Of a DNA stretch of 64,000 nucleotides, positions 44,256 to 52,286 are shown piece after piece. A program made the translations under genes and the position numbers. The notes beneath the pieces are model-generated. The model was not told the origin of the DNA. It searched no databases and was given only the letters and a program-made list of their open reading frames with translations. Source of the stretch: Natrialbaceae archaeon AArc-T1-2 (lineage in GTDB: Archaea > Halobacteriota > Halobacteria > Halobacteriales > Natrialbaceae). The DNA lies in assembly GCF_030273315.1 (NCBI RefSeq), contig NZ_CP127174.1:248001-312000 (forward strand), written 5' to 3'. How positions within the stretch are numbered: the stretch's first letter is position 1; every line of letters begins with the position of its first letter.

Positions 44256-44523
44256 ACAGGCCTAGTCAGTCCTGTGGTTGAAACGCCTGTTTCCGGTCGA
44301 TACTGACTATCACGACCGTGATCACGTCGATTGCGAGGACCTCCGACTTCGGGCAAGTACTGCAGGCGAACGCAAGCGCGGCGGCTACCCACGAACCGTC
44401 CCTACCCGGGAGTGGCCTTCCCGATACCGGTCTCGTCCGTCGATCGTCGCGCTCACTGCCGTCGAGGACGTTTTAGCGACAGGCATCACGGCGACCGGAA
44501 GGGTGGCGTCACCAACCCATATC

Positions 44524-45606
44524 ATGCAAACAAGCATCGAAGTAGAGTATTGGGTCGTCGACGAATCCGGGGAACTCACCGAACCGGGACCTCTCGTCGA
44601 CGTCTCGGACAACGTCGAGGAGGAGTTCGTCGGGCCGTTGTTCGAGTTGAAGACCCCACCCTGCGAGACGATGGCCGAGCTCAAACGCGAGTTCGTCGGC
44701 GAACTCGCCAACGTGTTGGCCGAAGCCGACCGCTGTGGAAAGGGACTCGTTCCGCTCGGCACGCCGATCAACTGCGGCCCGATCGATCAACACCCGGGCG
44801 AACGAAGCCACATCCAGGAGTGCGTCCTCGGCGAAAACTTCGGCTACGCCAAGTACTGCGCCGGCACGCACGTCCACGTCGAGAAGCGAAACGTGGTCGA
44901 TCAGCTGAACGTACTCATCGCCCTCGACCCCGCGCTGGCGCTCTGTAACTCGTCGCCGTACTTCGAGGGGCGGCCGATCGCCAGTAGCGCCCGCGCGTAC
45001 GTCTACCGGCGGAAGTGTTACGAACAGTTCCCGAAACACGGCCAGCTTTGGGAGTACGCCGACAACGTCGGTCAGTGGAACCGCCGCCTCGAGCGCCGCT
45101 ACGAGGAGTTCAAGGACGCGGCGGTGACCGAAGGGATCGACGAAGAACGCGTCGACGAGCGGTTCACTCCCGACGACGTCGTCTGGACACCGGTCAGGCT
45201 TCGCCAGGAGTTCCCGACCGTCGAGTGGCGCTCGCCCGACGCCACCGTCCCGAGCGAGATCCTCCGGCTCGTCGCGGACCTCGAGGCAGTGATGGAACGC
45301 CTCCATCACACGAACGTCTCCGTCGCCGGCGAGAACGGCGCAGTGACCGAAGACGGGATCGCCCTTCCCGAGTTCGACGCCGTCTGTGGCCTCGCAGACG
45401 AGGCGATAATCGACGGACTCGCCTCACAGAACGTGCGAAACTACCTCGACCGAATGGGGTTTTCGGTCGCCGACTACGAGCCGATCACGGATCGAATCGC
45501 CGGACGCGAACACGTCGGACCGACGGACGCCTGCGAGCTTCGACGAACGTACGCCGACCTGCTCGCTCGGGACGTAGACGCTCTGCTCCAGACGGCGGAC
45601 GCTTGA
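44524..45606 (+). CDS. gshA: Glutamate-cysteine ligase (haloarchaeal GshA)
   Basis: 360 residues from MQTSIEVEYWVVDESGELTE, the usual start. It has the glutamate-cysteine-ligase type order GPLFELKTPPCETMAELKRE, PINCGPIDQHPGERSHIQEC and GTHVHVEKRNVVDQLNVLIA. Haloarchaea use this ATP-dependent enzyme to make gamma-glutamylcysteine, their main low-molecular-weight thiol. The last codons overlap the IS200/605-like sequence described at 45601-45650, so the C-terminus may have been reshaped by an insertion. Confidence 0.85.
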   Translation: MQTSIEVEYWVVDESGELTEPGPLVDVSDNVEEEFVGPLFELKTPPCETMAELKREFVGELANVLAEADRCGKGLVPLGTPINCGPIDQHPGERSHIQECVLGENFGYAKYCAGTHVHVEKRNVVDQLNVLIALDPALALCNSSPYFEGRPIASSARAYVYRRKCYEQFPKHGQLWEYADNVGQWNRRLERRYEEFKDAAVTEGIDEERVDERFTPDDVVWTPVRLRQEFPTVEWRSPDATVPSEILRLVADLEAVMERLHHTNVSVAGENGAVTEDGIALPEFDAVCGLADEAIIDGLASQNVRNYLDRMGFSVADYEPITDRIAGREHVGPTDACELRRTYADLLARDVDALLQTADA

Positions 45607-45650
45607 ATCCTCCACACGGCTGAAGCCGGTGGGCTTTCGCCTCGCTACCG
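45601..45650. mobile_element. Possible solo end of an IS200/IS605-type element at the gshA stop
   Basis: The sequence GCTTGAATCCTCCACACGGC, then TGAAGCCGGTGGGCTTTCGC, carries the CGGCT-GA-AGCCG hairpin and flanking bases that I associate with haloarchaeal IS200/IS605 right ends, in degenerate form (one extra G on the right arm). The TGA of gshA lies inside it. No tnpA or tnpB is near, so it would be a scar. Assigned by resemblance from memory only. Confidence 0.4.
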
Positions 45651-45705
45651 CTGTAACCGGCTCTGCCGGGACCGGTTTCAAGCACCTCGAGCCCGTATCG
45701 GTCGT

Positions 45706-45885
45706 ATGAGCGTCAGCGGCCTCTGTCAGATCTGTGAGTCCCAACCTGCCGTCGAGCGGTGTGACAACTGCGGGACCCTGGCCTGCGAACAGCACTACGA
45801 GCGAAGCCTCGGGCTCTGTGCCGACTGTGCTGCACAGGCGCGACCGGGCCGGGGGTCGGACGAGACCGACGTCCACCGATTCTGA
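45706..45885 (+). CDS. Small B-box-like zinc-finger protein
   Basis: 59 residues beginning MSVSGLCQICESQPAVERCD. Cysteine pairs at CQIC, CDNC, then C-x(3)-H and CADC give a treble-clef/B-box-like arrangement with two zinc sites. Such very small acidic zinc proteins are numerous in haloarchaea and some affect swarming or biofilm formation. It is followed after 4 bases by another small gene, so they form a pair. No function can be assigned. Confidence 0.7.
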   Translation: MSVSGLCQICESQPAVERCDNCGTLACEQHYERSLGLCADCAAQARPGRGSDETDVHRF

Positions 45886-45889
45886 CGAG

Positions 45890-46141
45890 ATGACCTCGAT
45901 CCGTGACCTCTTGGGCGAGTCGATCGCTATCGGCGAGACGTTCTGTCTCACCCTCGAGGAGGAAGACGGCCGTCTCGTCGCCGACCATCCCAACGACGCC
46001 AGCCCGATGGACGTCGCCGTCGTCGAGGGACTTGACCGACTCGAGGAGCGCCCGCCCGACGAGCCAGTCGCGATCGAGATCGTCGGCCGGATCGTCGACG
46101 GACGGATCGCGGGACGAGTAGTCGAGACGGAATGCGAGTAG
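45890..46141 (+). CDS. Small acidic hypothetical protein
   Basis: 83 residues starting MTSIRDLLGESIAIGETFCL, following the zinc-finger gene by 4 bases. Sequence pattern suggests a small beta-rich domain (FCLTLEEEDGRLVADHP, then PVAIEIVGRIVDGRIAGRVV). No family recognised. The codon use is strongly GC3-rich like its neighbours, supporting a real gene. Confidence 0.6.
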   Translation: MTSIRDLLGESIAIGETFCLTLEEEDGRLVADHPNDASPMDVAVVEGLDRLEERPPDEPVAIEIVGRIVDGRIAGRVVETECE

Positions 46142-46258
46142 CGACCGCGCGAGCCGGGGTCGAAGAGAACGTGGCCGATTCCAGCGTCTCGCGTCGAGAA
46201 ACGGGCACGAACGTACACGACCGACGACGCTAAACGCGTCCAAGCCTCCGATCTGAAC

Positions 46259-47368
46259 ATGCACGCGCCCGTGCCGGAGTACGACCCGGACGACCTCTAC
46301 GAGGCGGCCGAATCGTTCGTCCGGCAGTGCTACGCCGAACTCGAGCGAGAGGACGAGATCGACGACCGCCTGGCGGAGATCCGCGCGTCGATCGAGGAGA
46401 CGGGCCACTACGAACACACGTACGACGAGATCGAACACGGCGCGCGGATGGCCTGGCGCAACAGCAACCGCTGTATCGGCCGGCTGTTCTGGGAGGCCCT
46501 CGACGTGATCGACGCCCGCGACCGCGACACCGCCGAAGGCGTCTTCGACGCGCTCTGTCACCACCTCGAGTACGCCACCAACGACGGCGACATTCGACCG
46601 ACGATCACGCTGTTCGAGCCGATGGTCCGTGGCGAACGGCAGGTCCGGATCTGGAACTACGAGCTGATCAGGTACGCCGGCTACGAGACCGACGACGGGA
46701 CCGTCGGCGACCCGGACGAACTCGCGTTCACGAACTACTGTCGGTCGCGTGGCTGGGAGGGGGAGGGCACCGACTACGACGTGCTCCCGCTCGCTATCCA
46801 GATGCGCGATCACGAGCCGGAACTGTTCGAGGTGCCCGACGACCTCGTCCTCGAGGTCCCGATCGCACATCCCGACTACGACTGGTTCGACGACCTCGGA
46901 CTGCAGTGGTACGCCGTCCCCGTCGTCTCGAACATGCGCTTAGCGATCGGCGGCCTCCAGTATACGGCTGCACCCTTCAACGGCTGGTACATGGCGACCG
47001 AGATCGCCGCGCGGAACTTCGCCGACGAGGATCGCTACGACGTGTTGCCCGAGGTGGCCGAGGGCCTCGGACTGGACACGGACCGGAACCGCGAACTCTG
47101 GAAGGACGAGGCCCTCGTGGAGCTGAACCGGGCGGTGTTGCACTCCTTCGAGCGCGACGGGGTGAAGATCGTCGACCACCACACGGCCGCCGAGCAGTTC
47201 GAGGCGTTCGAACGCCGCGAAGCGAAGGTGGGCCGGGAGGTGACCGGCGACTGGTCGTGGCTCATCCCGCCGATGTCACCGGCGACGACCCACATATTCC
47301 ATACGACGTACGACGATACTATCACCACACCCAATTTCTTCTATCAAGAGCCGCCGTACGAGGACTAG
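46259..47368 (+). CDS. nos: Nitric oxide synthase oxygenase domain protein
   Basis: 369 residues, full length for a prokaryotic oxygenase-only NOS. The haem-ligating Cys72 lies in GARMAWRNSNRCIGRLFW, the substrate-binding Glu in APFNGWYMATEIAARNF, and the pterin/dimer end in TGDWSWLIPPMSPATTHIFH. It should oxidise L-arginine to NO and citrulline with electrons from an external reductase; no reductase domain is fused and none is encoded nearby. Start is immediately supported by the ATG at 46259. NOS genes are known in some haloarchaea (e.g. Natronomonas). Confidence 0.9.
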   Translation: MHAPVPEYDPDDLYEAAESFVRQCYAELEREDEIDDRLAEIRASIEETGHYEHTYDEIEHGARMAWRNSNRCIGRLFWEALDVIDARDRDTAEGVFDALCHHLEYATNDGDIRPTITLFEPMVRGERQVRIWNYELIRYAGYETDDGTVGDPDELAFTNYCRSRGWEGEGTDYDVLPLAIQMRDHEPELFEVPDDLVLEVPIAHPDYDWFDDLGLQWYAVPVVSNMRLAIGGLQYTAAPFNGWYMATEIAARNFADEDRYDVLPEVAEGLGLDTDRNRELWKDEALVELNRAVLHSFERDGVKIVDHHTAAEQFEAFERREAKVGREVTGDWSWLIPPMSPATTHIFHTTYDDTITTPNFFYQEPPYED

Positions 47369-47373
47369 TATTA

Positions 47374-47958
47374 TCAATAAATGTACATTCCGTGAGCAAG
47401 CTCTTCTGCCTGGGAGATAGTCGCCTCGATGGGGGCGTCGTCGGTTGGTTGGCCCGATTCAAAACGAATGATTACGTTTCCCACATCAGAGCCACTCCGA
47501 AATCTCACATCGGCGGCCTCTTCGAACTCGATACGGTCGCTATCGTACAGGCCGATCCCTCCATCAGCGATGTCGACATCCCGGACTTCTTGCCAGTCCG
47601 GACGCAGATCCTCCCCGACCGTGGCTTCTTCTTCAGTTTCGTATCGAAATATAGAGGAAACTACCAGTATCCACCGCTCCCTATGTAGCGTTTGCTCGTA
47701 GATGACTTCCTCGTCAGCATCCGTGTGATATCCCCAAACGAAATTGTCACCCCACCCTTCTCCGGGGAGAGCATCAGGCTCTATCAGGGTGATTTCGCGG
47801 TCTGTATCAGTACGATCTTCGTCTTGGTTCCCGGCAGTCCCAGTCATACCACCATCGGTTTCAGTGCTATCAGCATCGTCGTCGCCATTTCCAATACAAC
47901 CTGCACACACACAAACAGCAGACGGTGCGGTAATTGCTAGTAGCTTCCGACGCTTCAT
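47374..47958 (-). CDS. Lipoprotein of unknown function
   Basis: 194 residues. The N-terminus MKRRKLLAITAPSAVCVCAG carries a Lys/Arg-rich start, a hydrophobic stretch and a lipobox (CAGC). A Thr/Asp-rich linker (25-50) precedes a domain with a GEGWGDNFVWGYHTDADEEV block and repeated YETEEEA/EEAADVRF segments. It is more A+T-rich than its neighbours. The gene converges on the NOS gene, 5 bases from its stop. No family recognised. Confidence 0.65.
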   Translation of the reverse strand: MKRRKLLAITAPSAVCVCAGCIGNGDDDADSTETDGGMTGTAGNQDEDRTDTDREITLIEPDALPGEGWGDNFVWGYHTDADEEVIYEQTLHRERWILVVSSIFRYETEEEATVGEDLRPDWQEVRDVDIADGGIGLYDSDRIEFEEAADVRFRSGSDVGNVIIRFESGQPTDDAPIEATISQAEELAHGMYIY

Positions 47959-48088
47959 GTCTCTATATCCTAATATATAGTAATGAGTTTTATGGTCTCT
48001 TTCGTCGACGGGTGCTGTTCCGGCACAGTCTCTCGTGAGCGCGATGTAAACGACAGTCCGATGAACAAACGACGGTACCTCGAGGTCG

Positions 48089-48886
48089 TTATCTGTACTG
48101 GTTTAACCGCTTCTTGAGTCGCTTCGCGGCCTGGCTCGACGCCTGTGCGAACTCCTCGCCCTGGTCTTCGCCGGCGAAGATGATCCCCCGCGAGGAATTT
48201 ACCAGCCCGACGCCGTCTGCCAGCCCGTACTCGACGGCAGCCTCGACATCACCTCCCTGTGCACCTACACCCGGGACGAGGAAGGGAAGGTCGGGCACCT
48301 CCTCGCGCAGTTCCTCGAGTTCCTCGGGTCCGGTCGCACCGACGACGAGCCCGACGTTGTCGTTCTCGTTCCACAGCTCCGCGAGTGCCGCCACGCGCTT
48401 GTAGAGGGGTTCGCCCGAGGCGAGTTCGAGATCTTGCAGGTCGGCCCCACCCGGGTTCGAGGTCCGACAGAGGATAAAGACGCCTGCGGTCTCGTCTGCG
48501 AGAAACGGCTGCAGGGAGTCCCGACCCATGTAGGGGTTGACGGTGATCGCGTCGGCGGTCTCTAAGGCCGTCGCGTACTGGCGGGCCGTGTTCCCGATGT
48601 CCGCCCGCTTGGCGTCTAACAGGACGGGCACGTCCTTGCCGTGGGCGTAGGCGATCGTTTCCTCGAGGGAAGCCCAGCCGTCTGGCCCCTCGTAGAAGGC
48701 GGCGTTTGGCTTGTAGACGGCGGCGTGTTCGTGGGTCGCGTCGATGATCCGGCGGTTGAACGCCCACCGCGGGAGGTCGTGGTCGTGTAAGTGCTCTGGA
48801 ATGCGATCCAGATCGGGATCGAGTCCGACCGAGACGACGCTGTCGACCGTCCGGATGCGGTCGTGGAGTCGATCGAAGAAGTTCAT
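48089..48886 (-). CDS. pyrF: Orotidine 5'-phosphate decarboxylase
   Basis: 265 residues, the longer haloarchaeal/bacterial type 2 form. The catalytic Asp-Lys-Asp set lies in VPVLLDAKRADIGNTARQYA, with phosphate-binding residues in FLVPGVGAQGGDVEAA and NSSRGIIFA. The enzyme makes UMP from OMP. The ending KRLKKRLNQYR is typical. No other pyrimidine gene is adjacent. Confidence 0.9.
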   Translation of the reverse strand: MNFFDRLHDRIRTVDSVVSVGLDPDLDRIPEHLHDHDLPRWAFNRRIIDATHEHAAVYKPNAAFYEGPDGWASLEETIAYAHGKDVPVLLDAKRADIGNTARQYATALETADAITVNPYMGRDSLQPFLADETAGVFILCRTSNPGGADLQDLELASGEPLYKRVAALAELWNENDNVGLVVGATGPEELEELREEVPDLPFLVPGVGAQGGDVEAAVEYGLADGVGLVNSSRGIIFAGEDQGEEFAQASSQAAKRLKKRLNQYR

Positions 48887-48979
48887 GGTCTCGAGTGAAC
48901 GGCGACGGCCGAAAGCCTTGCTATACCGTCGACGATCGCTCGGACGATCTCGAGGCGGCTACCGGCGGATCCGGCGGGA

Positions 48980-49555
48980 TCACCGAACTCGGTTGCGAAC
49001 GAATCGCCAGGCGTCACTGGCGACCGGTGCGCCGTCGAACAGCCAGAGAACGAGGACGGCCGTTCCGAGCACGAGCTGAAACGCGACGTCGGTCGTCACC
49101 CCGCCGTTGATGAGGTGGGCGACGTGCCGGCGGGCATACACGACGAAGTGATCGACGAACCCGCCGTGATCGCTCGCTGGCGGCGACGTGACGGGCTAGG
49201 GAACGACGCGTAGCTCGGGCTCGCGTCCCATGCGCAACGGGTTGCGCACGTCCGTCACGAGGTGTGAGAGGTACGCGAGCGAGAACGCACCCGCGAGGCG
49301 AGGCGAACGACGTCGCCGGGCGATACCGTACGCGACGAGCCAGACGAACGGAGCGACGAATATCGAGTACCCGATGGCGTAACCGGTCTCTGTGATCCCA
49401 GCCATCCAGGCAAGCGGCTTGTCGACGAGGTCCGGAAGCTGGGAACCGAGGACGACGGCAACCGTTTCGTGAGCCGACGGCGACTCACGGACGACGACGT
49501 TCGTGATCAGCGAGTAGAGGACGTACGCGACCGCGAGGTGTTCCCAAGGCCACAT
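48980..49555 (-). pseudogene. Metal-dependent hydrolase (DUF457-like) gene interrupted by in-frame amber codon
   Basis: The frame runs 192 codons from MWPWEHLAVAYVLYSLITNV to a TGA at 48980-48982, but TAG at 49196-49198 stops it after 119 residues. The sequence on both sides is one family: the first half has helices with SQLPDLVDKPLAWMAGITE and SLAYLSHLVTD; the second half reads PVTSPPASDHGGFVDHFVVY and a final helix VAFQLVLGTAVLVLWLFDGA. The interrupted site reads VVP-stop-PVTSPP, where relatives usually have a tryptophan before proline, so a single TGG-to-TAG change explains it. It directly follows the DUF1616 gene (TAG then ATG). Probably a recent pseudogene; readthrough is not excluded. 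Confidence 0.75.
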
Positions 49556-50539
49556 CTACGTCGCCTCGATCGGGAGCGAAACGACGCGGTAGGCGTTCTC
49601 GGCTGTGGGCTCTTCCGGCGGCTCGTCGTCGTAGAGCAACAGCGTCAGCCGGAGCTGTTCGCCTTCCATCGTCGGGGTGACTTCGAGGGTTTGCCGATGC
49701 GTCGTGCCGTCGGGAACCGTTGTCGTCTTTCTCTCTAGCTCGTCCGCCTCCTGAACCGTTACCTCGTCGTCGCCGTAGCTTACTCGCTCGAGCAGGACGA
49801 CGGTCGTGTACGTCCGTTCCTCGTGTTCGTGGTTCGAGATCGTTGTCTCTAGCTCGCGGGACTCTCCGACGTCGTACGTCGATTCGTACATCGTCTCGGT
49901 CTCGCCGGTCACGTTTTCGGTTTCGACCGAGAACTCGGTGAACCCGTCGTGCTGTGGTGGGTTGGCAACGGCGAACCCGGCGCTTGCGACCAGCAAACCC
50001 ACTCCGATCGCCACCGCCACGGAGTATGGGCGTCGGTTCGTCCGTTCGTAAAGCGTCGACCGTGACCGAGTGACCGACGGGACCGAAACCGAGGGAGTGA
50101 ACCGCTGATCGGGCGAGCATCGGTATCGAGAGCTGATCGCGACGAGTGCAAGGATGACGGTGAGGACTGCAAGCCCGGAAAGTACCGTCTTGACCGTCAA
50201 ACCCCAGGGGGTAACACCCGAGAAAAGGGTGATCGCCGGAACGAGGGAAACACTAAATACGATTGATAGGATGAACCGTTCGACCGGCTCGAGTCCGCCG
50301 CTTACGAGCAGCGGATTGACGAGTCCGGTTTTCCCCTCGTCGAACGACTGGTAGTCGTCGTTTGGTTCGTCCGGAAAGAGAGCCGAGACGAGCGCATACC
50401 CGGGCAGAAAGAGAACGAGAGGGGCTGTCAACACTATTCGCGTGACTCCGCTCGCTCCGGCGAACACGCCGAACGTGAGGACGCCGGTGATCGCGATGAC
50501 GGCTGCCTGATCGAGAAACCACCAGTGTGTGTCGCTCAT
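49556..50539 (-). CDS. DUF1616 membrane protein
   Basis: 327 residues with four or five helices in the first 190 residues (GVLTFGVFAGASGVTRIVLT and APLVLFLPGYALVSALFP contain the DUF1616 LPGYALVSALFP motif), then an external domain (about 195-320) with an NPPQHDGFTEFSV...GETETMYEST pattern. DUF1616 proteins are common in archaeal surface-glycan loci, as here. The stop abuts the ATG of the next (broken) gene. Function unknown. Confidence 0.8.
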   Translation of the reverse strand: MSDTHWWFLDQAAVIAITGVLTFGVFAGASGVTRIVLTAPLVLFLPGYALVSALFPDEPNDDYQSFDEGKTGLVNPLLVSGGLEPVERFILSIVFSVSLVPAITLFSGVTPWGLTVKTVLSGLAVLTVILALVAISSRYRCSPDQRFTPSVSVPSVTRSRSTLYERTNRRPYSVAVAIGVGLLVASAGFAVANPPQHDGFTEFSVETENVTGETETMYESTYDVGESRELETTISNHEHEERTYTTVVLLERVSYGDDEVTVQEADELERKTTTVPDGTTHRQTLEVTPTMEGEQLRLTLLLYDDEPPEEPTAENAYRVVSLPIEAT

Positions 50540-50928
50540 TTCGGCGTCACTGCGCGGCGGCGACGGTTTATTATCGCCCCAGTAAGGGTCGAACTCAGGG
50601 GTCAGTGTGACGGATGTCTTGCACCATAGTATAATAAGCCTGATACTGAATTCGCTTAAGTACCTTCCGTCAGTTTTGAACTGTCCCAGAAATAGAAACG
50701 GAGTTGAATCCAGAGCTAGTATTCACAAGTGTCTATGTCTATACCTGCGTAACAAAGAGATAACTGGTTTCGAGATATTCGCCATACAGAGCCTATATGG
50801 GCAGAGATTCCGGTTTAGAAAATATAAAAAACGTCCGACGGGCCTGTGAAGATACCAAAACGGTACTGTTCACCAATGTACGGTTTCAATCCTTTATTAC
50901 CACCTTCTGATTAGGGAAGACTGACGCA
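50540..50928. other. 389-bp A+T-rich gap
   Basis: Markedly A+T-rich (for example AATATAAAAAACG near 50821). An 80-codon frame at 50607-50849 has no haloarchaeal composition (few acidic residues) and is not called. The patch may be promoter-rich sequence between the DUF1616 locus and the DUF7344 genes, or an insertion scar. Confidence 0.5.
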
Positions 50929-51519
50929 ATGAAATCGACTCATGTCAGTCCCGAAGAACAGGATAGCCGGGGAGCGGAAGACGACGCTGGGTGTCCATCC
51001 GACGAGTCGGTAATTTCGAAGGACGAAATCTTCCACCTCCTGCAAAACGAACGCCGTCGAATGGTTCTTCGGTACCTACGGGACACTGACGGGCCCGTCC
51101 GCATGCGCGACGTCGCCGAACAAGTCGCGGCGTGGGAACACGATACGACCGTCGAAAAGCTCACGTCGAAGCAACGCCAGCGCGTTTACATTCCGCTGTA
51201 TCAGTCTCATCTCTCGAAGCTCGACGAGGTAGGTGTGATCGACTACCAGCAAGACCGTGGGATCATCGAACGAAAGCCGCGTGCGGATCAGTTCGATACC
51301 TATCTCGAGGTAGAACCGACCGACGAATCGGACGACCGAGAACGCTCCGATGAGACGGGATGGGACGATTACTACCTCGGTGCGACGGTCTTCTGTTATG
51401 TAATCTTGCTCGGGGCAGTGATTGAACTGCCGTTCGTCTCGGTCCTCTCCGGGATCGGACTCAGCGCAGTTATCCTGTTGCTGTTTACGGTGCTTACCCT
51501 TAGCCGAACCTTCCGATGA
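50929..51519 (+). CDS. DUF7344-type HTH protein with C-terminal helices
   Basis: 196 residues. After a flexible start, SKDEIFHLLQNERRRMVLRY and VRMRDVAEQVAAWEHDTTVE and QRVYIPLYQSHLSKLDEVGV form a winged helix, followed by an acidic linker and two helices (about 148-190). It would be a DNA-binding protein held at the membrane. It is convergent with a related protein at 51526, only 6 bp away. Targets may be the neighbouring glycan genes. Confidence 0.8.
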   Translation: MKSTHVSPEEQDSRGAEDDAGCPSDESVISKDEIFHLLQNERRRMVLRYLRDTDGPVRMRDVAEQVAAWEHDTTVEKLTSKQRQRVYIPLYQSHLSKLDEVGVIDYQQDRGIIERKPRADQFDTYLEVEPTDESDDRERSDETGWDDYYLGATVFCYVILLGAVIELPFVSVLSGIGLSAVILLLFTVLTLSRTFR

Positions 51520-51525
51520 GAGCCG

Positions 51526-52068
51526 CTACACGAAACTCGGGACGAACCAGACGGCGAACGTGGTCGTAATCAGCGTGACCGCCAGTGCGGTCAGTGCGGA
51601 CGCCGACACGAGCGCGATGAGGACGAATAGTGCGGCGATCGAAATCGATCCGACCGCAGCCGTCGAGCGCAACTCACCTTCGACCGGATACGCCGTTGGT
51701 CGGTCGACGAGCCCTTGCGTGTCGTCGAACTCGATGTCACCTGCCGCATCGAGCGTCGGTAGTCGGTTTTGGTGCAGTCGTTCGTGTACGCCAGCCCACG
51801 TTTCGATCGACGGTCGTGCGGGTTCGGTTAGCTGATCGGCGATCTCGTCGACAGTAACGGGCGTGTTCATCTCGTCTATGAGAGCCAACAATTCGGCGTC
51901 GGACTCCGGAACGAACTCCGTTACTCGACGGTCGTCCGGTTCACCCTCCCCCGTTGAACTGGCTACCGACGTGTAATAAATCGCCACTTCTGCGGTGGAT
52001 TCGGTCTCCCCGGAATGCTCTGTTGAGGTATCCGATGAAGAGCGAAACCACGACGGCGTCAGACGCAT
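51526..52068 (-). CDS. DUF7344-type protein with C-terminal helices
   Basis: About 180 residues from MRLTPSWFRSSSDTSTEHSG (the frame extends upstream). The winged-helix-like part reads FVPESDAELLALIDEMNTPV and VTVDEIADQLTEPARPSIET followed by VHERLHQNRLPTLDAAGDIE, and a two-helix end (about 135-178) mirrors the protein at 50929. Sequence similarity is in the same order, so the pair looks paralogous. The N-terminal Ser/Thr-rich stretch is variable. Function is inferred only by comparison. Confidence 0.7.
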   Translation of the reverse strand: MRLTPSWFRSSSDTSTEHSGETESTAEVAIYYTSVASSTGEGEPDDRRVTEFVPESDAELLALIDEMNTPVTVDEIADQLTEPARPSIETWAGVHERLHQNRLPTLDAAGDIEFDDTQGLVDRPTAYPVEGELRSTAAVGSISIAALFVLIALVSASALTALAVTLITTTFAVWFVPSFV

Positions 52069-52286
52069 ATTCCGCGGTAAAACCCCGTGGTATATAAGTA
52101 TTCTCACGGTTTATCGATTCCGAGCAGGGTTTACACGTTTCACCAATCCAGATCGAAATAAGCTCTCGGTAGGGTCGGTTTCAACAGTGATAATGACGTC
52201 CATCGTAGTGGTTCACAGGGCCTGATCGGCAGAACCGAATCTGACTGTGCGGTCGGTTCACCTCCGTAGTCGACGCTTGAAGGGGA

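Noticed and set aside
50607-50849. 80-codon frame in the A+T-rich gap
   Set aside because: Basic, Cys- and Tyr-containing composition unlike its neighbours, no recognisable motif.
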